NCBI GenBank assembly: GCA_013112715.1
Contig: JABFGB010000008.1
Coordinates: 1-64,000 of the forward strand
Direction: 5' to 3'
DNA: 64,000 nucleotides
DNA from: Chloroflexota bacterium
Lineage (GTDB): Bacteria; Chloroflexota; Anaerolineae; Aggregatilineales; J027
Each line of letters opens with the position of its first letter. Position 1 is the stretch's first letter. The notes under the pieces are model-generated. The model searched no databases. It had not been told where the DNA came from and was given only the letters and a program-made list of their open reading frames with translations. Positions 8,398 through 17,788 of this stretch are shown here, in pieces. A program made the position numbers and the translations under genes.

Positions 8398-9615
8398 TTA
8401 GTTTTCTAATTCGATGGCGAGAGCGACGGCCTCCGCCCCACCGAGACAGAGGGCGGCAACACCACGTTTCAGACCGCGTTGTTGCAGGGCATAAATCAAC
8501 GTGACCAAAACCCGCGCCCCACTCGCGCCGAGGGGGTGACCCAACGCAATCGCGCCGCCGTTGACATTGACTTTTTCCATTGGTACGACAAAGCCATCTT
8601 GTTCAAGACCGCGCACATCCGCCAAAACCTGTGAGGCGAAGGCTTCATTAATCTCGAACAAATCTACATCGTCAATTTTCCACCCTGCTTTTTGTAGGGC
8701 GATTGGAATGGCCTTGACCGGGGCATAGAAAATCCATTTGGGGTCAACTGCCGCCTGACCATAGCCCGCAATCCGCGCAATGGGGGTCTGCCCATTGGCT
8801 TCGGCATAACTCCGACTGCTGATAACCATCGCTGCCGCACCATCGTTGAGGCCGGGAGCATTACCCGCTGTCACACGGCCATCTTTCTGAAAGGCGGGTT
8901 TGAGGGCGGCCAAGCCTTCGATAGTCGTTTCGGGGCGGATGGGTTCGTCAGTGTCAATAATCGTGACGCCTTTTTTGCCCTTCAGTTCAATCGGGGCGAT
9001 TTCGGTCTTAAAGCGACCTTCTTGGGTGGCAGCGTAGGCTTTCTGATGACTCTGGTAAGCGAATTCATCCATTTCCTCGCGGCTGACTTCAAATTGGTTG
9101 GCGATGAATTCAGCGGCCTCGCCCATGACCCAATTTTCGAGACTGCACCACAAGCCATCTTGCAAAATGGCGTCCTTGAGTTCGACATTGCCATATTTAA
9201 AACCTTTGCGGAGATTAGCGTCGAGGTGGGGGGCGTTGCTCATGCTTTCCATGCCACCTGCCACATAGACCTCCCCATCCCCCGCGCGGATGCCACCAGC
9301 GGCTAACATCACGGCCTTGAGACCGCTGCCGCAAATTTTATTGACCGAGAGGCCGCCAACGTTGTTGGGATAGTTGAGGCCAATCCAGACTTGACGAGGG
9401 GTGGCTTGACCAGCGCCAGCCGTAATGACATGCCCTAGAATGACTTCATGGACGTGTTCAGGCGGAATGCCGCTGCGCTCCACCGCTGCTTTGACCGCGA
9501 CCTGTCCCAATTGGACAGCCGATAGTGATTCAAGTGCGCCTAAGATGCGACCTTGGGGAGTACGCGCCGCCCCAAGAATGACGACATCATGGGCTGACTT
9601 TCCGTTGCTGCTCAT
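8398..9615 (-). CDS. Acetyl-CoA acetyltransferase (thiolase)
   Basis: A ~405-residue thiolase, exchanging acyl groups on CoA either to make acetoacetyl-CoA or to cleave 3-ketoacyl-CoA. The nucleophile is C95 ('NKICGSGLKAV'), the catalytic base H360 ('GHPLGASGARV') and the second active-site cysteine C390 ('ALCLGGAEAVAL'). 'NEAFASQ' and 'NVNGGAIALGHP' are further family signatures. Start: the ATG at 9615 gives the usual N-terminus (MSSNGKSAHDVVILGAARTP); the frame is open to 9654 without homology. It is the last gene of the minus-strand run, 111 bases behind the kinase-like gene, with a hairpin between them. Biosynthetic and degradative thiolases cannot be separated by sequence alone. Confidence 0.9.
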   Translation of the reverse strand: MSSNGKSAHDVVILGAARTPQGRILGALESLSAVQLGQVAVKAAVERSGIPPEHVHEVILGHVITAGAGQATPRQVWIGLNYPNNVGGLSVNKICGSGLKAVMLAAGGIRAGDGEVYVAGGMESMSNAPHLDANLRKGFKYGNVELKDAILQDGLWCSLENWVMGEAAEFIANQFEVSREEMDEFAYQSHQKAYAATQEGRFKTEIAPIELKGKKGVTIIDTDEPIRPETTIEGLAALKPAFQKDGRVTAGNAPGLNDGAAAMVISSRSYAEANGQTPIARIAGYGQAAVDPKWIFYAPVKAIPIALQKAGWKIDDVDLFEINEAFASQVLADVRGLEQDGFVVPMEKVNVNGGAIALGHPLGASGARVLVTLIYALQQRGLKRGVAALCLGGAEAVALAIELEN

Positions 9616-9653
9616 GGGTAAAATGATTCTCCTTAAAATCTCCGGTTGTGACA

Positions 9654-9690
9654 AACCCGGCAGGTATAGGGGGATACGCGAAGCCGGGTT
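9654..9690. other. Hairpin between the kinase-like gene and the thiolase gene
   Basis: AACCCGGC and GCCGGGTT are a perfect eight-base inverted repeat around a 21-base loop. On the transcribed minus strand it is followed by TGTCACAACC rather than a T run, so it is a weak terminator at best; it may separate expression of the thiolase from the upstream operon. Confidence 0.4.
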
Positions 9691-9726
9691 GGAATGCAGG
9701 CAAACTTCAACATTATTTTGACGAGT

Positions 9727-10725
9727 TTAGCCCGCGAACGCTTTCTGTGCTTTTTTCAGATAGCGGTCTCGTTGGGCATACAGACGACTTTGTTGGGCCG
9801 GATCGGTGGTGCTGTCGGCTTTTTCGGTCAGGCGAATCGCCCACAAGACATACGCGATCTGGCTATAGGTGGTTGAACGGAAAATAATCTCTTCCTCATG
9901 AAAGAGGCGGGCGAATTCCCAACGGAACCAGACCCAATGACTGGGTGGGACTTCTTCATACAGCGGATGGGCGCAAAACTGCCCGATGTCGTAGGCGGTA
10001 TCGGCCCAATCGGTGTTTTCAAATCCTACGGTGCGAAGGTGATGACCATCCCAAATAAAATGGTTCATCTCCAGATCGAAGCGATTCAAGCCGATTCTCG
10101 GCGGTTTGGCCCATTCTGGCGTGATAATGGCATGGGCGCGGCTGACCAGATGGGCAAGTATTTCATACGCTGGGTGGTTGGGCGAGAGGGTAGATAATTC
10201 CGTATCTAACATCACCAGTGCGTCTTTGGGCTGCTGTGCGCCACTGCCCATCATCGGGATGGCATGGGCGGTGAAGCTAAATTGCAGATGTTTGATGATA
10301 CCCAGTGCCGTCATCAACCGATGCCACATTTCTTCATCGGTCGCGGGCGGTACCTTTTTTAGCGGCGTGCCATGCACCCATTCACTGATTAACACTGGGT
10401 CGCTCAGGCCGTCGGGGGTTTCACTGGCATAAAAAGGACGGGGGCCGATGCCCACGCCAAATTCTTGCAGCGCCCCCATAATGGCTTCTTCGCGGGTGGC
10501 ACGCGGACGGTCATGCCGATGATAAAGTTTGATGGACAGCACCGGAAATTCAGTGGGGTCAGTGGGGGCGGCGCGATAAATGGTGCTGTGCTGGCTGCGA
10601 TGGGCCGGAACAATCGTCCAGCCTTGTGGAGATTGGGCCTGTGCGATTCCTGCCAAGAGGTTTGGAAGATCCAGTCGGCTGGCATCAAAGGCATGGATGT
10701 CAAACGGATGTACTTCAGCGGACAA
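9727..10725 (-). CDS. Aminoglycoside phosphotransferase-like (APH) protein, possibly degenerate
   Basis: A ~332-residue protein with a protein-kinase-like fold. The N-lobe has 'PVLSIKLYHRHDRPRATREE' and the hinge 'DPVLISEWVHGTPL'. The catalytic loop reads 'LNRFDLEMNHFIW', keeping the Asp and Asn of HxDxxxxN but not the His. The metal-binding segment reads 'TVGFENTDWADTAYDIG': a Gly stands where (I/V)D(F/W)E usually has its Asp. It may therefore be a pseudokinase or use a shifted metal site. I place the start at the TTG at 10725, ten bases behind the GAGGAG inside the end of plsC, giving an 11-base overlap; ATG at 10770 is an alternative. The substrate is unknown. Confidence 0.65.
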   Translation of the reverse strand: MSAEVHPFDIHAFDASRLDLPNLLAGIAQAQSPQGWTIVPAHRSQHSTIYRAAPTDPTEFPVLSIKLYHRHDRPRATREEAIMGALQEFGVGIGPRPFYASETPDGLSDPVLISEWVHGTPLKKVPPATDEEMWHRLMTALGIIKHLQFSFTAHAIPMMGSGAQQPKDALVMLDTELSTLSPNHPAYEILAHLVSRAHAIITPEWAKPPRIGLNRFDLEMNHFIWDGHHLRTVGFENTDWADTAYDIGQFCAHPLYEEVPPSHWVWFRWEFARLFHEEEIIFRSTTYSQIAYVLWAIRLTEKADSTTDPAQQSRLYAQRDRYLKKAQKAFAG

Positions 10726-11407
10726 TGGCTGCCATCTCCTCAATGAGTGGATGACCCTTATAAACCCCATGATATTGTTCGGGCAATAGGGCGGCAATCG
10801 CACACATAATGCGGTCAGTATATTCTTTGAGCATATCGCCCTTAGCACGGCCTTCCGGCAGACGATAGGGCTTGCCGATTCGGACGCGGACTTGGGGGCG
10901 AGGGTGTTTGAAGATTTTTTCTGTCCCCCACATGACCCAAGGAACAATTGGCACGTTGGCGCGGGTGGCGATAAACGCGACCCCTTCTTTGGCTTCTATT
11001 AATGCTCCGGTACGGCTACGATGGCCTTCGGGGGCGATGGCAAAAGGCGACCCTCTTTTGAGCAGCTTGAGGGCCGTCATTAAGGCTTGGCGGTCTGGTG
11101 AGGCTTGTTCAATCCACACCGGGCCGCCCATACGAAATAGAGGTTCCATCCACGTGCCTTGATATTTTTTGGCGGCAAAGGCAGGAATTGAAAGGGTCAT
11201 GGAGGCGGCGACGGCAGGCACATCAAAATAGGACAGATGGTTGCTCGTGGCAAGGAAGGGTGGTTGGGGAATGTTTTCCCGCCCAATCACCTTGAAATTG
11301 CTTAGGAGGTGCATAAGAACGCGGCTTCCGGTGCGGAAACCGAAAATGCCGTGTGGAATTTTGACATCCTCTTGTACAGAGTCTTGAGTTTCGCTAGTGG
11401 TGGTCAT
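10715..11407 (-). CDS. plsC: 1-acyl-sn-glycerol-3-phosphate acyltransferase (PlsC-type)
   Basis: A membrane-associated acyltransferase of phospholipid synthesis, about 230 residues. Motif I 'NHLSYFD' gives the HX4D pair H57/D62; motif III is 'IAPEGHRSRTGAL', and 'VPIVPWVMWGTEKIF' corresponds to motif IV. Start: ATG at 11407 (MTTTSETQDSV), only two bases after the stop of the TPR gene; the longer open frame has no homology. The gene sits between a TPR protein and a kinase-like protein, and all appear to share one transcript with the SHMT-GcvT gene. Confidence 0.85.
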   Translation of the reverse strand: MTTTSETQDSVQEDVKIPHGIFGFRTGSRVLMHLLSNFKVIGRENIPQPPFLATSNHLSYFDVPAVAASMTLSIPAFAAKKYQGTWMEPLFRMGGPVWIEQASPDRQALMTALKLLKRGSPFAIAPEGHRSRTGALIEAKEGVAFIATRANVPIVPWVMWGTEKIFKHPRPQVRVRIGKPYRLPEGRAKGDMLKEYTDRIMCAIAALLPEQYHGVYKGHPLIEEMAAIVR

Positions 11408-11409
11408 GA

Positions 11410-12351
11410 CTACTCGTTCGATAGTTCTTGGATACGCTGGCGGAGGAATTCGACATCCTCGGCCAAATGGTTTTGCTCGATTAGTTGGATTGCTTCTTGA
11501 TAACAGGCCAAAGCGTGGTCGCGGTCTTTCTGATTCCGCCAATAATTTCCCTCAGTTATCAATACTCGGGTGATGCGGGCAGGAGACTTAATTTTTTCGG
11601 CATATTCTCGACTGAGCCGGAAAAGTTCAGCGGGGTCTTTGCCCGCCGAAGGGTCAGCCGCAGCAAGTTGGGCCATTACCAAATAAGTCGAGGCAACGTG
11701 TTGCAGACGGGTTCGTTCGGTATGGATACGCAGGGCTTCATTGATGCTCTGCCATGCGAGTGGATACTTTTGCTGCTTAAGGGCGATTTCCGCCAAGCCC
11801 TGATGGGCTTCTCCAACGGCTGAACGGATATAATCATCATTATTGGAGTCCCACGCCAGTTCAATCGAACGTTTAAAAAGCTCCTCTGCTCGGTCAAGTT
11901 CACCCAAGGCAACACGGGATAGCCCTTCGTTGGTGGTGGCTAAAATTTCCATACGCAGGTCGCCCTGCATTCGGCCCACTTGTTGAGTACGGACATAACA
12001 TTCAGCGGCCTCCAAATGGCGATTGGTGCGACGGTAGGTCTCGCCGAGATTGTTAATCATCGCACCAATACGCGCTTGGTCGCCGAGCTGCTCAAATATT
12101 TTGAGGGCATCTTGATAGTAGGCTTGGGCGGCCTCAAAGTGATCGAGTTCTAGTTCAATCAACGCCAACCATGAATAAATACGGCCTTCCAGCAAGGGGT
12201 GTTGGAGATCACGGGCGACTTCCAAGTGTTGGGTGAGCATCCCAACCGATGCCTCATAATCAAAATTCCCTTCGAGCAGGGAACGCTGAATATGATTCCA
12301 GATTTTGTCTATCATTACATAGACGGGATGCTGTGTATCGCTGATGGTCAT
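11410..12351 (-). CDS. TPR-repeat protein
   Basis: A soluble all-helical protein of ~313 residues built from tetratricopeptide repeats; at least six helical hairpins are visible, e.g. 'ALIELELDHFEAAQAYYQDA', 'LGETYRRTNRHLEAAECYVR', 'LSRVALGELDRAEELFKRSI', 'LAEIALKQQKYPLAWQSINE' and 'YWRNQKDRDHALACYQEAIQ'. No signal peptide or catalytic domain. TPRs mediate protein contacts, so it is likely a scaffold or the sensory part of a regulator whose partner is unknown. Start at ATG 12351 (GTG at 12360 possible), about 20 bases after the SHMT-GcvT stop and preceded by GGGTGAG, with plsC two bases downstream: a tight operon. Confidence 0.75.
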   Translation of the reverse strand: MTISDTQHPVYVMIDKIWNHIQRSLLEGNFDYEASVGMLTQHLEVARDLQHPLLEGRIYSWLALIELELDHFEAAQAYYQDALKIFEQLGDQARIGAMINNLGETYRRTNRHLEAAECYVRTQQVGRMQGDLRMEILATTNEGLSRVALGELDRAEELFKRSIELAWDSNNDDYIRSAVGEAHQGLAEIALKQQKYPLAWQSINEALRIHTERTRLQHVASTYLVMAQLAAADPSAGKDPAELFRLSREYAEKIKSPARITRVLITEGNYWRNQKDRDHALACYQEAIQLIEQNHLAEDVEFLRQRIQELSNE

Positions 12352-12371
12352 GATGCTCACCCACTTTGAAC

Positions 12372-15300
12372 TTATTTGTTACGCTTCGGGAAGCGGCTGA
12401 CGATGGTGGCCGATTCTGGCACGGCAGTGCGATCACCCGGTTTGAGTTCGGCAGGGGATTTGCCGTCGCGGGTGTTGGCGGCATTACTAAAGATCAAGAT
12501 GGGTGTCCCTTCGGCGACATGGCTGGTCTTGATGAGTACCTGTCCTAATTGATAGCCTTCGCTGTCAATGCTGCATGATGTGACCGTGCCGACCACACGT
12601 CCCCGTTTATCCAAGACCGGATCACCGGGCTGAGGTGGACGCACGCCTTTGTTGTCCATACGGAAACGGGTGCAGATGCGGTCACGCTGGGCCTCATAAT
12701 CGAGATAGGCTTGTTTGCCGACAAAAAACGGTTTCCAGAGTTTGACATAGCTGGCGAATCCGGCGTCGGCGGGGTTCATATCAAAGTGACCTGCCAGTTC
12801 GTGCCCATAAAGCGGCAGACCCGCTTCGGTACGCAGACTGTCACGCGCCGCTAGGCCGCAGGGAGTCGCACCCGCCGCAATCAGTTGTTCAAACAAAACA
12901 GGGGCTTCGTCAGGGTGGACAAAAATTTCAAAGGCCATACGTTCGCCTGTGTAGCCCGTGCGGGAAATGACCAGATCATGCCCACCGAGATTGACGCCCA
13001 CAACGCTGGCCCAAGCCATGCCCTTGACTTTAGCTTTGTCGGCATCACTGCCCGCCAATTTCAAGAGCACATCCCGGCTCTTTGGCCCTTGTAAAGCCAC
13101 GTCCACGCGGCGATGGATGCCGCTGGTCATGGCACGCAGGTCACGAACGAGTACGTTCTCGCGTCCGGGGGCTTTGACCCATGTACGCTGTGGGTCAATG
13201 GCGACAGTGCCTTCTTGAACCGCGTTGACCCATGCCCAATTTTTGTCGTTGTTGGAGGCGTTGACCACGACCATAAATTCTTCGACACCAAGCCGATAGA
13301 CAAAAATGTCGTCAATCGGCAGTCCATCTACCCCAAGCAAATAACTGTAGTGGGCTTTGCCGACCTTCAAATTGGCGACATCATTGGCAGTGATGGCGTT
13401 CAAAAAGGCTTCTGCGCCGGGGCCAGTGAATTCAAAGACGCCCATGTGCGTGACATCGAATAATCCGGCGGCTTGGCGGGTCGCCAGATGTTCTTCGCTG
13501 ACGGTGGTATACCAAACCGGCATATCATACCCCGCGAATGGAACCATCTTAGCACCCAGCTTAACATGGACATCATGAATGGTTGTTTTCAACAGGCCAT
13601 TGGGTTCAGGTTCCTGCCATTCAAAAACGGGTAGGGGATCGCCAGCGGGGGCATCTACGCCACGACAGCCGATGAAATAGGCTTTATCGGGGTCGAAGCC
13701 TGCGCCGGGGATGGGGCTATCCGCAAATTGCAGGTCCCCAAATTTTTGCGGCGGGATGGCATCCGGCAGAATGCTAATGGACACTGGGCCGGGAACTTTG
13801 GCATAGATGTCACTGGGTTCAAAGCGGGTATAGCCATCCGATAGAGCAATCAGCCATTCGGCGATGACATCAATATTGCGTTCGACGTGTAACAGATAAG
13901 TGTCTTCTGTCAGACGCTCGACGACGGCACGGGCCAATACTCGTCCATCACCATCCAGTACCCATGAGGGCTGTATATCACCGTAACCGAGGGCGTAAAC
14001 ATTACTGGTGACGGCGACATCCAAGAAGCGGGCGGCTTTGGGGCCATTAATTTCAATGGTTTGCCATGTTTCAGAGGGTTCGTCATCCGGCAGTACGTGG
14101 AAATGCTCGGCGGCAGCGTCGGCTTCAATATAATAGTCCGCTAAATCGGGCACGACATAATCAATGCCTGCTTCAGTGGCGAGATGATTGACCTTGCCTT
14201 TGACACGCACCAGTGTTTCAAAATCTACCTTCATGCGCCAATCTTTGCGATCAAACCCACCCGCATAACTGAAGGGTTGAGCCGAGAGCAGGAGTTCTGA
14301 AATGGCGTCGGTGACGGCATCCATTTCTTGCTCACGGAAGCCGCGCTGGGTGACCCAAGGGGTGCCAAAACGCACGCCCGTCGCCCGGAAGGGGCTAACA
14401 TCCGTAGGAATGGTATTGCGGTTACAGACAATCCCGGCAATATCGAGGATACGGGCCGCCATATCACCGGAAAGGGGGCTGCCATCCTTCCCTTTGATAC
14501 GACCAACATCCGCCAACAGCATGTGGCTGTCTGTACCACCATAGACCACACGCAGGCCATTTTGGGTAAGCCGTTCGGCCATACGTTTGGCGTTATAGAC
14601 TGTTTGCTGCTGTAAGGCTTTAAATTGAACCGTGCTAGCCAATTTCATGGCGACGGCCAGTGCGGTGATGGTGTTGACGTGAGGGCCGCCTTGTTCGCCG
14701 GGGAATACACCACGATCTACTTTACTAGCGAGGGCAGATTTATGGGTAATCAAGACCGCACCACGCGGGCCACCGAGCGTTTTGTGAGTAGTAAACATCA
14801 CAATATCGGCAATGCCAACGGGGGAGGGGAATACCTCCGCGATAATGAGACCTGCCACATGGGACACGTCGGCTAATAGAATCGCTCCGACTTCATCCGC
14901 AATGGCCCGGAACTGTGCCCAATCGGGTGACCAAGGATAGGAGGTGAAGCCTGCTACGATAATTTTGGGTTTGTGCTCCAATGCTAGGGCGCGGATTTCG
15001 TCATAATCAAGGCGTTCGGTTTCGAGATTGACGCCATAACTAACGATGTTATATTGCAGGCCGCTGCGAGCGACGGGGCTGCCATGCGTCAGATGACCCC
15101 CATGCAGCAAATTCATGCCCATCAGGGTATCACCGGGTTGGAGCAGGGCGGTATAGACAGCACTATTGGCAGGCGCACCGGAAAGCGGCTGCACATTTAC
15201 AAATAGATCATTAGGCTTGAGTTTACCAGTAGCAAAACGTTCGGCAACGCGGCGGCGGGCGAGGCTTTCCACAATATCAGCAATTTCCGCGCCTTGATAA

Positions 15301-15575
15301 TAACGTTTACCGCTGTTGCGCCGTAGTTCGGCTAGACGCGCATCTACATCCAAAAGGTCATCTTCGGCTAATTTTCGCCAGTGGGACGGAGGATAACCCT
15401 CGGCATAAAGGTTATGAAATGGCGAGGACAACGCTTCGCGCACGGCATAAGGAACTGAGGATTCTGAGGGAACAAGGATTAGTTTTCGCGCTTGGCGGAC
15501 AGCCTCCAAATCAATCAATGCGGCGACATCCGGGTCAATCTGCGCTAAGTTTCCGCGAAATAGAAAATCTACCAC
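12372..15575 (-). CDS. glyA-gcvT: Serine hydroxymethyltransferase fused to glycine-cleavage T protein
   Basis: One 1067-residue chain. Residues ~1-460 are SHMT: 'LVPSESSVPYAVREAL' and 'NLYAEGYP' near the start, and 'FTTHKTLGGPRGAVLIT' with the PLP lysine K265. Residues ~660-1050 are a full aminomethyltransferase (GcvT): 'GAKMVPFAGYDMPVWY', 'LFDVTHMGVFEFTGPGAEAF', 'GRENVLVRDL', 'ISRTGYTGE' and a C-terminal barrel 'GDPVLDKRGRVVGTVTSC'. Between them (~500-600) is a shorter segment, 'EINGPKAARFLDVAVTSNVY...', that resembles a reduced GcvT folate-binding half. The two activities share methylene-tetrahydrofolate: GcvT makes it from glycine, SHMT uses it to make serine. Start: GTG at 15575, six bases behind AAGGAG. 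No glycine riboswitch seen upstream. Confidence 0.88.
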   Translation of the reverse strand: MVDFLFRGNLAQIDPDVAALIDLEAVRQARKLILVPSESSVPYAVREALSSPFHNLYAEGYPPSHWRKLAEDDLLDVDARLAELRRNSGKRYYQGAEIADIVESLARRRVAERFATGKLKPNDLFVNVQPLSGAPANSAVYTALLQPGDTLMGMNLLHGGHLTHGSPVARSGLQYNIVSYGVNLETERLDYDEIRALALEHKPKIIVAGFTSYPWSPDWAQFRAIADEVGAILLADVSHVAGLIIAEVFPSPVGIADIVMFTTHKTLGGPRGAVLITHKSALASKVDRGVFPGEQGGPHVNTITALAVAMKLASTVQFKALQQQTVYNAKRMAERLTQNGLRVVYGGTDSHMLLADVGRIKGKDGSPLSGDMAARILDIAGIVCNRNTIPTDVSPFRATGVRFGTPWVTQRGFREQEMDAVTDAISELLLSAQPFSYAGGFDRKDWRMKVDFETLVRVKGKVNHLATEAGIDYVVPDLADYYIEADAAAEHFHVLPDDEPSETWQTIEINGPKAARFLDVAVTSNVYALGYGDIQPSWVLDGDGRVLARAVVERLTEDTYLLHVERNIDVIAEWLIALSDGYTRFEPSDIYAKVPGPVSISILPDAIPPQKFGDLQFADSPIPGAGFDPDKAYFIGCRGVDAPAGDPLPVFEWQEPEPNGLLKTTIHDVHVKLGAKMVPFAGYDMPVWYTTVSEEHLATRQAAGLFDVTHMGVFEFTGPGAEAFLNAITANDVANLKVGKAHYSYLLGVDGLPIDDIFVYRLGVEEFMVVVNASNNDKNWAWVNAVQEGTVAIDPQRTWVKAPGRENVLVRDLRAMTSGIHRRVDVALQGPKSRDVLLKLAGSDADKAKVKGMAWASVVGVNLGGHDLVISRTGYTGERMAFEIFVHPDEAPVLFEQLIAAGATPCGLAARDSLRTEAGLPLYGHELAGHFDMNPADAGFASYVKLWKPFFVGKQAYLDYEAQRDRICTRFRMDNKGVRPPQPGDPVLDKRGRVVGTVTSCSIDSEGYQLGQVLIKTSHVAEGTPILIFSNAANTRDGKSPAELKPGDRTAVPESATIVSRFPKRNK

Positions 15576-15743
15576 ACATAGCTCCTTCCGTAATTGGGAT
15601 AGAGGGTAGAGCATATGGAAGGATTTTAACCCGTCGAAGGGACTTAGGCGAAGGGTCAAATTTTTGTCCTTGAAAGGGATAGGGGCGTATGGTATCGTGG
15701 TTTGGCTAATTTATGTCTTTTTAAAGCCGGGAACTAATTGTAG

Positions 15744-17744
15744 ATGAGCGAATCTGTTTCAGACTTGATGCCGCATCGCCCCTCGAAATTTACACTGATT
15801 TTCACCAGTATAATCCTCTCTTTGGCAAGCATAGTGCCTATCATAGCCGGAACAAAATTAATCCGACCTTTGGATGATGTCTATATCACCTTGAGCTATG
15901 CCCGTTCCATTGTTGAAGACCATAGTTTTCGCTTGCACGAATCCTCTGAGCCGAGTTTGGGTACAACCACGCCGCTCAATACTCTCCTTATTGCTGCTCT
16001 CTCAAAAGTGATTCCTTCTGCCGATCTACCGAGCATATCCATTTGGCTTTCGGTGGTGGCGTGGATTGCAACGGGCTGGCTATGGGGATTGCGGGGGCAG
16101 ATTTTGGGGTTGGGGTGGTTTGAACGCATGAGTATTGCGGTGCTGCTCTTATTCGATGTCCCCTTGGTGCCTTTGCTTGGTTTTGAGTTCAAATTGTTCG
16201 TTTTGCTACTTTCTCTGTCTTTGATGCTCTATACAAGCAAACATGATCTCTGGACAGGGCTTTGTATCGGCTTGTTATTTCTGACGCGCGGTGAGGGAAT
16301 GCTACTACTGGTTGCCTTTGGTTTAAATGAGTTTTTCCTTGTGCCTGCAAATCAAGGGCTGTTGGCATATCGGCCAGCAGTTGAGCGGTTGTTGAAAATG
16401 GCGACAGGTTTCGGCTTGGTGTTTTTGGTGTGGGCCATTTTCGCTTTGAGCACCGTTGGCGTCGTTTTACCTAATACATTTCAAGCTAAAATTGCCCAAG
16501 TTGTGTATTTAGACACTCATGCCAATTTCGCGTCGGGGATTCTGCCTTCGCTGGCTGATTGGTCGCCAATCGGCAAGATTGAAACGGGTATCGGGGATAT
16601 TAGCTTGTGGATAGTTGTAGCAGCCTTTGGCCTCGTATATGCGTTTTTGTATCGTCGCAAACTCCTTTTGTTATTCTATTGGATGGTCATCTTTATTCTG
16701 GGCTATTCTGTGCTGAGTGTTCCCAATTATGCTTGGTATATCGCCCCTATTCAGTTTGTTATCACCGTTTTTGCCGGGTTATGTATTGGTTCGCTCCCCA
16801 ATCTTTTTCGTTGGGCCAGTAAGGAAGCCAAAGTCTCAAGATTACAGCCGATTGGGGTTGTACTGGCGGTGATTTGTTTGGTTGTTGTGACCTATAACGG
16901 ATATGAGCATACCATCCCAAAGGAGCGATTGGACGGCACAAAACACGCCGACTATAAATGGCTGTCTGAATGGTTGAACGCGCATACCGACCCCGATAGC
17001 ACCATCGCCTATTATGAAGTTGGATACCTTAACTGGTATACGGATCGGGAAATCATTGACTTGTTGGGACTAACCAACCCTGAACTATTTGAACCCATAC
17101 GCGAATCCCATGATTTTAGTGGGCCATTTCTAGCCGCTAATCCCGATTGGTGGATCAACAGCTATCAGTATTTGGACTATTCAATCACCGCGATGGCGAG
17201 CCTTTGGGAGACCTATTTCCCGAATGCCTACTATGAAGGCGAACATACCACCTATGTGTTTTTTCATCGTTATGACCCTACCCTGACTCCCGGCCCGAAT
17301 GACTATGTTTTTGACATACCCAAGATGTTTTCCTTTGGCTTTGTTGATCATTACGTTTGGGGCAATGGGATGTGGGACGGACAGGCTTCTAATGACCCCA
17401 GTTTGATGCAGACCGCTATGAATGTTTGCGCAGGGATGTATCCGGAACTGATTGTGGAAATGGCCGTTTCATTTGATGTTGGGCCGGGTGACCGTACATT
17501 GCAAGTGTTTTTTGCGGCCCCCGGCCAAGATATAACCGAAGCAAGATCGGTGCGCGTCGAGCAACCCTATGACAGCGAGATGCACCTCTATGAAATCAAC
17601 CTTAGGGAGTTGGCCCCTGAGTGGGATGGCATGATTGATACCTTGCGTATTGACCCTGTTGGGGCGGCCACGCATCCCGATAATAGCATCAAAATACGAT
17701 CTATGTGGCTTAAATATGACCCTAACGGTCAGCCTTGTGAATAA
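15744..17744 (+). CDS. GT-C type membrane glycosyltransferase
   Basis: A 666-residue membrane protein. After the first membrane segment (~17-38) it has 'RPLDDVYITLSYARSIVEDH', and then 'GTTTPLNTLLIAAL', the acidic first loop typical of GT-C enzymes that use lipid-linked sugars outside the cytoplasmic membrane (the ArnT/PMT-related group). About nine or ten hydrophobic segments run to residue ~385. The remaining ~280 residues are soluble and presumably extracytoplasmic, with 'ADYKWLSEWLNAHTDPDSTI' and 'TDREIIDLLGLTNPEL', as in related bacterial membrane proteins. The acceptor is not known. It starts at ATG 15744, divergent from the SHMT-GcvT gene, and stands as a single gene. Confidence 0.72.
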   Translation: MSESVSDLMPHRPSKFTLIFTSIILSLASIVPIIAGTKLIRPLDDVYITLSYARSIVEDHSFRLHESSEPSLGTTTPLNTLLIAALSKVIPSADLPSISIWLSVVAWIATGWLWGLRGQILGLGWFERMSIAVLLLFDVPLVPLLGFEFKLFVLLLSLSLMLYTSKHDLWTGLCIGLLFLTRGEGMLLLVAFGLNEFFLVPANQGLLAYRPAVERLLKMATGFGLVFLVWAIFALSTVGVVLPNTFQAKIAQVVYLDTHANFASGILPSLADWSPIGKIETGIGDISLWIVVAAFGLVYAFLYRRKLLLLFYWMVIFILGYSVLSVPNYAWYIAPIQFVITVFAGLCIGSLPNLFRWASKEAKVSRLQPIGVVLAVICLVVVTYNGYEHTIPKERLDGTKHADYKWLSEWLNAHTDPDSTIAYYEVGYLNWYTDREIIDLLGLTNPELFEPIRESHDFSGPFLAANPDWWINSYQYLDYSITAMASLWETYFPNAYYEGEHTTYVFFHRYDPTLTPGPNDYVFDIPKMFSFGFVDHYVWGNGMWDGQASNDPSLMQTAMNVCAGMYPELIVEMAVSFDVGPGDRTLQVFFAAPGQDITEARSVRVEQPYDSEMHLYEINLRELAPEWDGMIDTLRIDPVGAATHPDNSIKIRSMWLKYDPNGQPCE

Positions 17745-17748
17745 GACA

Positions 17749-17779
17749 GCCCTATCATAGGGCAAATTACTGATAGGGC
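17749..17779. terminator. Hairpin between convergent genes
   Basis: GCCCTATCA and TGATAGGGC are a perfect nine-base inverted repeat four bases after the glycosyltransferase stop; the inner TAGGGC allows an alternative shorter stem. It can act as a bidirectional terminator for the convergent pair, though the T-rich stretch only begins about ten bases downstream. Confidence 0.5.
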
Positions 17780-17788
17780 ATAGATAAC

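Noticed and set aside
15576..15743. Glycine riboswitch upstream of the SHMT-GcvT gene
   Set aside because: The leader is only ~168 bases shared with a divergent gene, and I found none of the conserved glycine-aptamer segments in it.
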